The translations under genes and the position numbers were made by a program. Below the pieces are notes generated by a model. The model ran no database searches, was not told where the DNA came from, and saw only the letters and a program-made list of their open reading frames with translations. Of a stretch of DNA of 64,000 nucleotides, positions 21,780-33,200 are shown piece after piece. The number at the start of each line of letters is the position of its first letter. Position 1 is the first letter of the stretch. The DNA is from Thereva unica (Eukaryota > Arthropoda > Insecta > Diptera > Therevidae). Where the stretch lies: the NCBI GenBank assembly GCA_949987705.1, contig OX465284.1:71409470-71473469 (forward strand), read 5' to 3'.

Positions 21780-21925
21780 TCCAAGCTTAGGAGTCACCCT
21801 TTGTATAACCAGTCTATCATGTGCTACTCGTGTTTGTGCAATCTTTAGTAGTAGGATAGATTAATAAGAGTCTGGAGGATTCCTAAAGGACGATATTTGA
21901 GCTCCAGGATGTTGTAGGAGACTAC
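21780..21925 (-). repeat. LINE family A, 3' UTR fragment
   Basis: On the plus strand it runs CCAAGCTTAGG, then CAGTCTATCATG, TAGTAGTAGGAT, GAGTCTGGAG and GGATGTTGTAGGAG. This parallels 16168-16340 word for word with substitutions and small indels. Only the untranslated 3' end is kept. Confidence 0.65.
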
Positions 21926-21941
21926 GCCAAACACAAAAAAT

Positions 21942-23120
21942 TTGCACAAAACTAACTTTAACAAAACTCTCGCGAGAGAAAGCTTTGTTGGAGTGTTATG
22001 CCTTGCATTACCTTACGTACGAATGCCAAATAAGTCGAACAATGGTGTTTTACGATCAGCTTCAACATATGCTGGATACGATACCTCGAACCGAATTAAT
22101 CATATTCGCGGGGGACTTCAATGCTCATTAAGGAGGAGATCGAACCGGCTGGGAAGGAACCATGGGCAAATTCAGATATGGAGTAATTAACGACAACGGC
22201 TTGCGCCTCCTTTTATTCGCAGCGTCAAACAATTTGATCGCTGGCAACAGCATCTTCCGCCATCCACTCAAACACCAACTCACCTGGCGTTATCCATCCG
22301 GCAACCGCTGGGCGTTGTTAGACTACGTTTTGATCAACGCAAGATTCCGATCGCCGCTTAAAAACGTACTTGCAAGGCGTGGGTCCGATTACGGATCGAA
22401 GCATTATCTTGTTCGAAGGAAATTGCAAATGTGATTACAAAGAGCGGACAAAATGGTGGCCCCACAAGCCATGAAGAATTGGGGGTGCCTACGGAACGCG
22501 GCTATCGGACGAGAGTTTCAAATGGCATTATCCAACAGGTTCGCGGTGCTCGCAATACCTGACGATATGGATGTAGAAGTAAAGCAAATGTCGGAGTCCA
22601 TTGTGGGGTGTGCAATGAAGCTGTGTCCACCTATCCGTAAGCGGACGCAGCCATGAATCTCGGGCAGCTGTCTGGAGTTCGTCGATCAGTAGTTTCTCGA
22701 TACCGAATCGACAATTATCGAGGTGAAGACGGAAATAAAATCGCTGAAAAATGCAAAAGTGCCGGGAATAGATCAAGTAACTGTTCAAATGATCAAAGCA
22801 GGAGGTGCAAGTGTTATCGTATTAGCCTCCGTCGGCAAAGTATTCCAATGGAGGCAACAGAAACACCGAGAGTATACGGGCCGGAAAGAACCAGCTGGAT
22901 TTAGACCGACTTCTAACACGTGCTATTGAAAGTCATCGAACTTCGTAACCAACTTGATGTTCGCCCAAAATAGCGCGGCGCCGTCGTCGCCGACACGGAT
23001 GCCGAAGCAACGGATGTCTTATACGACATTTTCCGCCTCGCCCAGTCATACGGGTTAAAAATCAATGCGGAAAAGACCAAAGTGCTCATAACGGACTTCT
23101 CTTGCCCAAAAACTTAGATG
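21942..23120 (+). pseudogene. RTE-type LINE, endonuclease and RT start (5' portion)
   Basis: A decayed RTE-clade retrotransposon. At 22105-22430 the endonuclease shows FAGDFNAH, then GNSIFRHPLKHQLTWRYPSG, LDYVLINAR and a GSDYGSKHYL block, corresponding to the apurinic endonuclease GDFNA and SDH motifs. At 22720-22800 the reverse transcriptase entry reads IKSLKNAKVPGIDQV. At about 23000-23090 a later piece reads LAQSYGLKINAEKTKVL, which normally follows the active site. Stops interrupt it (for example after GDFNAH). The element resumes at 24976 beyond an inserted LINE. Confidence 0.75.
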
Positions 23121-24975
23121 GATGGATAACGCAGTAGCCATTGTATGTCCTACACATGGTTTTTTAACAATTTTACATAAGTTTTTCTCTCGGTGTGGGT
23201 CAGTGTTCAGCTCGATGGAAATCGAGTTTTTGAAATACTGCTCTCCATTTCGTCAAGCTGCATCGGTTATGATGAAATCTCTCCACGGTTTTTCAAGCTG
23301 CTCGCCCCCTTAATTTTGAATATCATTACGCATGTTTTTAATTACTGCCTGACTACTTCCCAAGTTCCCTTGTTGTGGGAAAAAGCCATAGTGATCCCCT
23401 TACCGAAAAAATCGTCTCCTGCTGATCTCTCAGATTTCCGTCCCATTAGCATTCTTCCTTTCCTTGCTAAAGCCTTCGAGAAAACTGTTTTCATTCAAGT
23501 CCAGCGCTACCTTGAATCTAATAGCCTTATTTCTGAATATCAATCTGGTTTCCGTAAAAATCATAGTTGCGAAACAGCTATACTAAAGGTAACTACTGAC
23601 ATTCGCTCTGCGCTTGATAAAGGTGATGTTGCAGTATTAGTGCTTCTTGATTTTCCGAAAGCCTTCGACTCGGTGGTGCACACGATCCTGCTTTCCAAAC
23701 TAAGTCAGCGCTATCGCTTCTCTTCTTCTGCTACACGGCTTTTCTCCTCTTTGCTATCTAATCGTTTTCAATGTGTTCGTCATAATAATGTTGTATCATC
23801 TCTCCTACAGGTGCCTTTTGGTGTTCCACAAGGTTCAATTCTTGGTCCTCTACTATTTTCATTATATATTAATGATCTCCCCTCTACTATTGGCCACTGC
23901 TCCTTTCATCTATATGCTGATGATCTCCAATTGTATACTTCTTGCCCTCCTTCACAGATTGATTCTTGTATTTCTGACTTGAATAGCACTCTATCTCGAA
24001 TAAATGAGTGGAGTGCTCTCAATTTCCTTAAATTAAACCCTAAAAAATCACAAGTACTTGTGTTAAGTCGTAGCTCTATGCTCCCCGTCAGAATGCCACT
24101 CATTTGTCTGGATAACATACCTCTTCCTATTGTTGATCGGGTCCATAATCTTGGTATTGCTATTAATGCCAAACTAACCTGCTGTGATCAAGTTTCACTA
24201 ATGCTCTCCAAAATCTATGGGACTTTACGTAAGCTCTGGCTTTATGGTAGTCTCCTATCACCCACAATTCGTTCAATGCTTGTAAAATCTCTCATTCTCC
24301 CGCACTTCCTCTATGGCTCACTTGTTTACATTGTGTATGATTCATCCTGTCGTCAACGACTTAATGTTGCATTCAATGACTGCTTACGCTTTATCTTCCA
24401 CTTGAGAAGATCAGATCATGTATCATCGGTTCGGAATTCACTAATAGGCTGTAACCTCTTTTGCTTTTTCGATATTATGGCACTAGGTCTTCTACATAAA
24501 GTCTTCTACGCTAAAAGCCCTTCTTACCTATCCGACTTCCTTACCCCCTTGCAAACCTCGAGATCACTTAAATTTCTTATACCAGCCCATCGGTCTCGAA
24601 TTGGTAGTCGTTCCTTTTTCGTGCACGCGATTAGACTCTGGAATGATCTTCCCTCCTCTTTACAAAGAATTAGCACAGTCACCACTTTCAGGAAACAATT
24701 TTTTCTTTTCCTATCCACCTCTTCTCTATAGCTTTCCCTTCTTTCTTCTACTTTCTAATATCCAAAGTTCCCCTCTTTCTATCTACTATTGAACAACCTT
24801 GATATGCCTCTTAACTCTAGCTGTTCTCTATTCTGTTAGGTATTAAGCTTAGACTAGGTATTTTTCTTTCCATGTTAGAATTCAAACTATATTGATATTG
24901 TACTCTAAAAGATGTAAGTCTTGTGTACTTCCTTATGTATAAAATAAATTGAATTAAATTGAATTGAATTAAATC
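23121..24975 (+). mobile_element. LINE family B, 5'-truncated, inserted in the RTE element
   Basis: The frame 23193-24731 (512 codons) holds a nearly complete reverse transcriptase. It has PRFFKLLAPLI, VIPLPKK, DFRPISILPFLAKAFEK, SGFRKNHS, VLLDFPKAFDSV, FGVPQGSILGPLLFSLYIND, the active-site YADD and KLNPKKSQVL. The C-terminal domain ends at LWNDLPSSL. The N-terminal endonuclease is absent and the first codons are scrambled, so it is 5'-truncated. A 3' UTR of about 240 bp leads into a short AATTGAATTAAATTGAATTG tail at about 24945-24973. The clade (CR1/Jockey-like) is by motif appearance only. One substitution (F-S-LDFPKAFDS instead of LDLSKAFD) does not touch the catalytic residues. Confidence 0.8.
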
Positions 24976-25520
24976 GAACAGGTTCCGATGTTCAAATATT
25001 TGGTGTCATTGGTTGAGGAAAATAAAGTGGCATCTAAGGCCGACGTTCAAAACCTCATCGGTCAGGCAACAGCAACATTCGCCTCACTCAAGTGGTGCAT
25101 ATGGAAACGAACAAATATTACACCAAAATGAAAGTACGCCTATACCGAACGTTAAACCTTCCGATTCTTCTTTATGAATCGGAAACGTGGACAGTGCTCA
25201 AGCCGGACGTCAACAAGCTCGAGGTCTTCCAAATACGATGCTTCAGACGGATTCCCGTTGTCTCACTCTGCCATTGTCTTCGAAACGAGTCGATTAGACA
25301 AAGATGTGATCAACAAACACTGAAGAAATACAAAACGTCGACTACGGTGGTTTGGAAATGTTTGCAGAATCGATGATAACTGCTTGCCACGTAACTTCTC
25401 TGGCGAGAACGTCCTGCAGACTGGAGAATTCAACGATTGGCACCGAAGAAAACCTTAAAAGAATGGCGAAGGGGTTAAGTCAGCGCAAGATAAAACCGAC
25501 TGGTGAAAGGTAATAATAAT
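24976..25520 (+). pseudogene. RTE-type LINE, 3' portion
   Basis: The continuation of the element broken at about 23120. It reads EQVPMFKYLVSLVEENKVASKADVQ by frame, then ATFASLKWCIWKR, NLPILLYESETWT, NKLEVFQIRCFRR and a decayed LRWFG-like block, the conserved end of RTE reverse transcriptases. The last supported residues are near 25500. The join across the LINE B insertion restores the expected order: the AEKTKVL block precedes FKYLVSLV. Confidence 0.75.
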
Positions 25521-27025
25521 GCCCAGCGATATATCACAGGCTGAAGGAGTTTGAATGGGAAAAGATGCCTTAACCACATTTCCTGGCAAGATTATCCTTT
25601 ATTTCACATTCTTCAAAAATATGGAAGAGCACATAACAGTATACTGGAAGAGTATTTTTCATCGCGGACAAGGGGACTTTCATAGAGAGGCTTTGACTCT
25701 GTCTGCCTCTTAGATCAAACAAAGCCTACAATAAACCATCAGCTGCTAAATGAATTTAAATATAACGATCCATTTATTTCGTGTGGATGAATAGATCGAA
25801 CCAGAGATCTAAGAACCCATCAACGACACTATGGAATATATGACCGATGCAATAATCTACTAAATCTCGTCAAAATATACGGCGTTTTAAAAAATATGTT
25901 TCCTAAATTTTCTGGTACATAATTAACTTCAATATGGACGATAACTGCCAGTATTTAATAATTAGGATGCCCTGTAGCCCCATAAATTTGCTTATGTATG
26001 GTGCAGATTGAAGAACTTCCTTATACTTTAAACTATTTTAAGTAAGCTTAGCATTGATTGAATTGGAGGTCTAGCTAAATTTCAAACCATTGAAAAAAGT
26101 ACACTCTTTTGAGTAGAATTCGGGCTTTATCATCACGCTATCAAATGATGCAAAACAAATTTTGCCTCTTAATTTTCTATGCTGCCTAATCTATTTCCTT
26201 GCCACGAAAATGTACAGTTCCAATAAAATCACCAATAACCCCGAAATACTCCCAGGTAAACCCAGTAAAAGAAGGCAACAATTTTCAATTAATTTCTTTC
26301 TCAAAATAATTTAATCTTTCTAAACTTTCACATATAATGTTTCATCTCCTCTCATACTTTCCTCATATATTTTTTTTGTTGTAAACCTTAAAGCAAGTTA
26401 ATTTCATAAATCAACAACTTTAGACACGAAAATTTCCAATTAGCCTATCTCAACACTTCTCACGTGCATAAAGACTTTGAAGTTGGTTTATTCACAGCAG
26501 TAGAAAACTCCGGTAACAACCTGTTGATAAATTCTTGGTTACCCAACCTGTTCCCGAACTAGTCTCCATCTGACAATTTGAGGAACATACATCTGTACGG
26601 TGTATGTGTGGATGTGAATGCAGAAGACCCCAGAAGTGAGTGCTATATACAGCATGTATGCTCACTATCTATTAGAGGGTCAGCAGAAATTTTTCATTAC
26701 ACCCAACTGGATACGCTAGCCAGTAGCACGCGATGCTATGCGAAGAAGAAGAATCTTTTCACTTTTGAGGTCCCACAATGGACATCTCGTGCTGGAGTAT
26801 AGTCGAGCCTTGGTGCACACACATCACAGCACCCCCAAGGTACCTAGAACACGTCTTAATTACAGTGTAATTAGCCAATTAGTGTTACTTTCACACTCTG
26901 ACCATCAATTACTGCGCAAGTTGTACACATTCCCGGTCTTACAGTATGAATTTTTTATTGTAAGTATGGTGGTATGGGACGAGGATTTGGGGAGGATGCA
27001 CCTAGATGCTGCTGGAGGTACTCAC
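25521..27025. other. No gene recognised
   Basis: AT-rich intron sequence with no domain or clear exon. The frames at 26578-26802 and 26738-27079 (+) have no recognisable content, and the latter runs antisense into the exon at 27026. Confidence 0.4.
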
Positions 27026-27277
27026 CTTATTTTTGCACGTAACCTGAACGTGGTATACCGTGTCTGGCCAGAGGGATAACTCAACGGTAGAACTATCAGT
27101 CAATAGGTTGCCCATCAGACCGCCTCCAGAGACCTCCCATGTAACCAGACACTGTTTTGATGCATTGGTTACGGCTTGGTCCCATGCGATGTCTGTTAGC
27201 ACGAGGGATCCTTGCCGTGAGGCTGATGTAACGCTGAGTGGGAATGGTCCAAGAGTCTCATCGCAACTATTCCAGCA
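27026..27277 (-). CDS. Internal exon with fibronectin type III domain
   Basis: An 84-codon phase-0 exon with acceptor CTCTTTTTCATTTTCAG and donor AAG|GTGAGT on the minus strand. It encodes CWNSCDETLGPFPLSV, then a fibronectin III fold: DIAWDQ, QCLVTWEVSGGGLMG, TVELSLWPDTVYHVQVTC. The LxPDTxYxVxV block is the family's E-F strand signature. A Cys pair (QCLV and QVTC) could form an intradomain disulphide. The last strand is missing here and is supplied by the exon at 20790-21260. The leading CWNSC completes a C-x5-C-x2-C-x3-C pattern with the exon at 59039-59086, as I recall in anosmin-1. It is likely extracellular and adhesive; the anosmin-like label is an inference. Confidence 0.75.
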
Positions 27278-29534
27278 CTGAAAATGAAAAAGAGAAGAGA
27301 AATTATGAATTAAAATTATTAAACAACAACAACAACAGCAACAAAGATATTAACAACAAAAACAAATGTTAACAATCACGCAAGGAATATATGAGGGCCA
27401 TCTACAGAGACTCGGGGGACCGCTCTATAGAGTATATAGACTCTCGGTGGCCACACTTGGGGAAGAGGTCCCCGGAGGTATTCTGCAAAAATCGATCACG
27501 ACTTGCCTTCTTGGTTCTGTGTCAGAGGTTAGCTGGCAGCTTGGAAAATTGAACTCATGATAGGAGGAGAACCGATTATGAGATAGATGCCATCTAGAAT
27601 CCGAGCCGGGTGATATGGTCGCGCCGGTATTCCTCAAGTTGCCTAATGAACGTTGGGCGGGGGGAGCTCCGCCACCGTGGTATATACACTGGACGACCTG
27701 GACAGAAATGGCAATCGCACCAGACCCTGTCCTCGGCTCGTGAGTCTTGGCAATTGCTACCTTCCAGCCATTATGTTGCTAAATATGGCGAAATCTGATC
27801 TAATGTAACAATTCGGAAGCCTCTCTTCGATACTGCCGATACCGATTTGCGATAAGATTAAGTGATTTGGACATTGTCTCTAGATGCAGCCAGAATCCAT
27901 CGCATGGAACTTAGGAGGAGCCTTGATATGGGGCTAAGAGGTTGCAAACGCACAAGAGATTAATTTGGTATTTGCATAATAGGATTTCCTGTCTGGACAG
28001 CACCCCCGGGCATTGTGGGCTTCATTGGTATGTGACGAAACCGATTCGCAATTCAATAAGCTCGGAGCCTTGATATCAATCATTCGAGGGGCTTTTAATT
28101 GTCTTAATTGCTTGCTGCTGATGCACATTTTCAGTATGCAAATGCACAAATTAAAAACCATCAGATAAATTCAAATTACGGACCGGATCCTAATTTGTGT
28201 GCCACTGGAGTGTGTATGTGTGTGTGAGTGTGTTTTGCATCGCTGGGAGCTATTCGATTATCGGTTGACCGGTTTCCTGGCTTTTGACTTAACGCTAGTT
28301 GGATAGTGATTTTGTTTCACCCAAAAACAACTTTTCACTTTGTCTAGCATAAAGGAGTCCTGTGCCATCTCGTTAAAAGCCATCAGACCGACAACGATAT
28401 CCTTGTACATACACATATATACAACCATCTATGGATTGTATGTATACATATGCCTCATAGAGTGGCTGGTGCAGCTCCCTCTAGAGTCTCCTCCTATTAT
28501 CGTTATCCTGACAACTCTATCGTTCTACTTCATGGAATTATCTTTCGACAGCTGCATAAACATGAGGCGGTTATTTCGAGTGAAGTAATAAACGGATTGG
28601 GGCATAGCACGGGAGGACATCTTCCTTGGGCCCTTAGTCCTCGATCCTCCTCGTACTCCTCCAGGGGCCCCAGCCATACCGCCACAAATTCCGAAACCGG
28701 GCTACTTCCACCCTTCCGGAAAGGTAGTGATATCCTTTCACAGAAATGTTATTCTATTCGAAAGTTGTTCCTGTTGATGATGTAAAGTGGCGGGGAGAAA
28801 ACCTGAATAAATTCAGGGATTTATTAAAAGTTGCTTAGTTTAAATTTTGTTAGAATATTGTTTTTACTTTAATGCGGCGGGTGAAGAGGGAGACGTGAAT
28901 TGTGTGAATTCACGTGTTTGTGTGCAACACACAGTCCAATGTGTGGTGTGACGGTGCAAGGGTGGTTAAAGTTAAAAAAAAATTATGCTAATTTTTTTAC
29001 GCATATATTTTCTGGAAAGTCTGAAATTTCCACATTTCATAATTTGAATATTTGCCCGAATACTGAAAGAGTTTTTAAGTTCTGCAAGACTCTTTCCCGT
29101 TTCAGGGAAAATAATAATTATATATTTGGATTAGGATATTAATTTGTAAATTTATTGCGCATAGATTAAATTTCTGTAAAAAGAAAATGTTTTAAAACAG
29201 TTTTCCATTTTCATTTTATTTATGCAGGGTGGTCAGGGATTGTTTGAATACGAAATGAGATTTCTTGGGAAATGTTATTATATATACCCGAATTCTTGGG
29301 ATGGCAAATCAAAGTTAAATACAGAGAGATAGTTGAACTAAAATCAATAAAAAGATAAGTTTTTGTTTGGTATTGTTGTAGTATATGTATAAACTTATTT
29401 ATATGTATACAATAGGTAAGAAATCTTACCGAACCTTAGCAAACAACATTACGATAGATGCTTAGAAAATCTCTTTCCACGGAAAAGTGGAAAGTCAGAG
29501 GTGCCCCCGAAAAAGATTAAAAGCCAAAAAAAAT
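27278..29534. other. Intron sequence, one unassigned Pro-rich frame
   Basis: Nothing certain. At about 28590-28775 a plus-strand frame reads LGPLVLDPPRTPPGAP and IPPQIPKPGYFHPSGK, which looks protein-like. It overlaps a Ser-rich frame (28450-28785), has no clean splice borders and matches no family I know. Dinucleotide and CAA-type short repeats occur near 27325-27365. Confidence 0.3.
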
Positions 29535-29535
29535 A

Positions 29536-29786
29536 ATTCTGTGGTGAAAAGCAAAAACCGCTTAAGTCGACTTAAGACAAAATTGAGTTAATTATGTCAT
29601 TGAATTCTCCGTATAAGAATCCCCATCGACACAAAATTTGATTCTTTTAGGACCAATATTTAGAAAGTTATGATACATTGTTTTTTCGCTTTTCCATTAC
29701 AGATTGAATAACTTTGATTCTTAAAATCGCTCTGGTGTAAAATCATGTTTTTTGACTTAAGCGGTTTTTGCTTATCACCACAGAAT
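29536..29786. mobile_element. Tc1/mariner-type MITE, TA target duplication
   Basis: A 251-bp element whose ends ATTCTGTGGTGAAAAGC and its inverse form terminal inverted repeats of about 33 bp with one mismatch (29536-29568 against 29754-29786). TA flanks both ends (29534-29535 and 29787-29788). The interior is AT-rich and non-coding. A TA duplication and a short internal sequence fit a non-autonomous Tc1/mariner element. Confidence 0.8.
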
Positions 29787-29925
29787 TAATTCGTATAATC
29801 CTGCATCCAAAACGTCCAGAAAGTACTCGAGTAAATACTCATGAGTAAAAAAAAATTGTTCAATAAGTAGTTTTCACTCGTTCAAAAGTATTCGGATTCT
29901 TTGAGCACCGATGAGTACTTCTTCT

Positions 29926-29928
<3 letters not shown>

Positions 29929-29970
<42 letters not shown>
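29929..29970. repeat. (AT)n microsatellite, LINE C tail
   Basis: A pure AT run of about 42 bp that sits at the 3' terminus (minus strand) of the duplicated LINE C end. It probably grew from the LINE's tail. Confidence 0.8.
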
Positions 29971-29972
<2 letters not shown>

Positions 29973-30225
29973 TCAAGAGTTAACCCTTCTAGCACAGAAG
30001 GCGCACTTTTCAGCTAAGCATGAAAATCTATATATACATACACACACATACATATATGAATATATATATGTATATATATATACATATATAGAGTTTCCCT
30101 TCTAACGCAGAAGGCGCACTTCCCAGCAGGGCTGAGAAATATTTACCACTGCTGTGGCTCAGCTGAGACATGCAAACATAAAAGATTAAGTACCAATAAA
30201 AATTGCATGCAAAACACATAAACAG
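29971..30225 (-). repeat. LINE C 3' UTR with duplicated terminal stem-loop
   Basis: Downstream of the ORF2 stop (minus strand) the 3' UTR ends in a stem-loop, CCTTCT-GCGTT-AGAAGG (complement of 30098-30114), followed by TATA-type repeats. A second 3' end follows with CCTTCT-GTGCT-AGAAGG (complement of 29985-30001) and the (AT)n tract. The 6-bp stem is kept while the loop differs. A third copy at 45130-45146 keeps five stem pairs. CR1/L2-type LINE enzymes are known to recognise a terminal 3' structure, so this is the probable recognition hairpin. Confidence 0.7.
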
Positions 30226-33200
30226 TCATGAGACAACAAATAGACTCCTTTTAAGCAGGTCCTTGTTAGTGCTCACGCTAAAAACATTAATATTTTTATT
30301 TACATTAATGAACATGCGATTAACAGGCTCAAATCGGCCATAATTGGTGTTAGAGGAGTTGATGTGTAAGAGCGGTGGTCCTCTCAGATTGTATCGGCTC
30401 TCTCTAAACGACGCACGGCGCCTTAGAAAACCTGAGTCGACACGTCCATTAAGAAGCTGGTGGACGAAAACAACATCGGCCACCTCACGACGCTTGTGGA
30501 GAGTGTTTAAGTTGAGTAACTTAAGTCGGTATTCATATGGTGGAAGAATTAAAGGGTCTTCCCAAGGAAGGTGATTCAATGCGAATCGAACGAACCTACG
30601 TTGAACCGACTCAATTTTTCCAACATGCGAAGAATAGTAAGGAGACCAAACCTGGGACCCATATTCAAGTAAAGGTCTGACAAGGGAGATGTAGAGGTGT
30701 TTAGTGATCAGGGTGCTATTAAATTCTTTGGACCACCTTTTAATAAAACCCAAGACTAAGCTGCTCTTGGTAGAAATATAGTTGATATGAGAAGCAAAGT
30801 CCAGCTTGGTGTCAAATCTAATCCCGAGATCTTTGACAAAATTAACACGGGGGACACCCTCACTAGAAAATGAGTAGTTATAAATTATAGGATCACGTCG
30901 CCTACAAAAAGTCATGACTTCGCATTTACTAATATTAAGAACCAGGTTGTTGTTAGCACACCAGGAGTAAAAGGTGTCGAGGTCGACTTGCAAAAGTTTG
31001 CAGTCCTCCATACTCTTTACGCGACGGTACAATTTGATGTCATCAGCATAAATCAGGATTCTGCAGTGTCTTAGCAAGGTAACAATATCATCAATAGAAA
31101 GAATAAAGAGGATAGGGCCAAGATGACTGCCTTGAGGGACACCGGATGACGCCTCAATGGTCGCGGATTTGGATCCACGGAAAAGGACTTGGTAGGTCCT
31201 GTCAGCTAAGTAGGACTGGAACCATAATAGAAGGGCTTCAGGGAAACCTAACTTTTTTAGTTTAAGAAGTATAATGGAGTGGGAAAGCTTGTCAAATGCC
31301 TTACTGAAATCAGTGTAAACACAATCAGTTTGGCAACCGGAAACGAAGCCTTCAACAGCGTGGGAAGTGAATTCAAGGAGATTGGTGGTAGTGGAACGAG
31401 CTGGAAGAAAACCATGTTGGTTTGTAGAAATAAGTTTTTTGCAGATGGGCACGATTGCAGAATAAATGATTGATTCAAAAAGCTTCGGTATGACAGACAG
31501 CTTGGCAATTGGTCTGTAGTTCGATATTTCGTTCTTGCTACCACTTTTGTGAATAGGAATTATGAACGAATTCTTCCAAAGAGTAGGGAAGTATCCTTTA
31601 TCCAGGGACTTTTGAAAAAGGGTTTTCAGTGGACACTGGAGAACCTCCACACAGGATTTAAGGACAGCAGGAGGGATACCGTCAGGGCCGGAAGTGAAAT
31701 CGTATGGGAGTTCATCAATATGTTTCATGATATCGTCAATGGAGATTGAGAGAGATAAACTAGTAGCCTCTCGGTGTAGAGTTATGTGACGAAAATTATT
31801 GTCATTAGGTTGAAAATTAGACGGGGTGAAAGATTGATGAAAGAATGAAGCAAACATGTTGCAAATCGAGGAAGACTCACTACTTGACCAGTTAGTGTGC
31901 TGCATAGTTTTTGGGTAGTTATCAGCTTTTTTCTTGGAGTTGACAAATTTGAAGAAGTTTCTAGGATCAGTATAAACCTGGTCCCTCATGCTGCTGAGAT
32001 ATTCGCCATACAGAGCAGAAGAGAGTAAACGAAATCTGTTATAGCAATCAGTAAATGTAATAAGACTCGGAGAATCCTTCCTTTTTAAATAGGTCTTCCA
32101 GAGTCTATATTTCTGATTCCTTAAATGCTTCAGCTCATTGTTGTACCAAGGTGGAGATGAACTGCGCAATTTTTGGGGCTCAAAAGGTACGCATGAAGCA
32201 ATAGCTTCATATAGTACGGCGTAAAACCGTGCCACATCGACATCCAACTCATTTGAGGAAAGTAAGCTGTTGAAATCAATCAAGGCAAGCTTAGATGAGA
32301 GTTCATTAAAGTTAGCCTTCTTAAAGTTGAAGGAATGGGTTACCGCCTCCGGACAAGGATTGTTCTTTGAGTTGAAGCAGTAATTTAGTAAGAGAGGAGG
32401 GTGGTAATTGTCAACGGACGTCATGACTATTGGACTGGGTTCAACAATCATGTTTCCTGAGTCAGTAAAGAATACAAGATCCAACTGCCTCCCTAACACA
32501 TTAGTCACACCACTTATTTGATTAAGGCCGAGTGAGAATAAGGAATTGAGAAAACAGGATTCCTTAGAATTAAAATTGCCTTCGGGGAGGTAGTTATCGT
32601 CAGCTTCATCAAATACCCACTGAATATTGGGTAAATTGAAGTCGCCAAGAAGAAGTAATTCATCACCAGTGTTCATCATATTCAGGCTATAATCAACACA
32701 GGAGATGAGAATATCATAGAGGCATAAACCTCCATCGTCAAGTGTGCTTATCATATCTGGTGGGATATAGCAGCACAACAGGAAGAGATTTGATTTTGAA
32801 AAAGAAATCTTGAGAGCGACAAGCTCAATGTCCAAGGGGTTAGAGAAACTAAGAAGCGAAATTGGGTTACAATTAAGGTGGCTGCGGCATGCAAGAAGTA
32901 CGCCACCTCCGCGAGCTTCCGAGTGAGTGTGACGGTCCCTCCGAAAGACTTGGTAGGAGGAATCGAAGAGTTCAGCATTAAGAATGCCTTCGTGAAGCCA
33001 GGTTTCCGTGAACGCTATGACATCGAACCCGCTAGCCATCGATGCCTGAAGGATGTCGTTAGTTTTTGACCTTGTCCCCCTTACGTTTTGGTAGTAGAGG
33101 GAGAGGGTCTCAAGTTTTTTGACATCCTTTGTGTTCTCGGAATGGAAACGATTGAGTGAGGTGCTCGAGTACGGGTACGCGGAACAAAGAGCTTGGTAAG

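Larger units (their letters stand above)
21261..27025 (-). other. Intron of the membrane-protein gene, filled with LINEs
   Basis: Bounded by the donor GTGAGT at 27025-27020 and the acceptor at 21261 on the minus strand. Inside lie a LINE A 3' piece, an RTE-type LINE and a nested LINE B, the latter two in antisense orientation to the host gene. Other small exons inside cannot be excluded. Confidence 0.45.
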
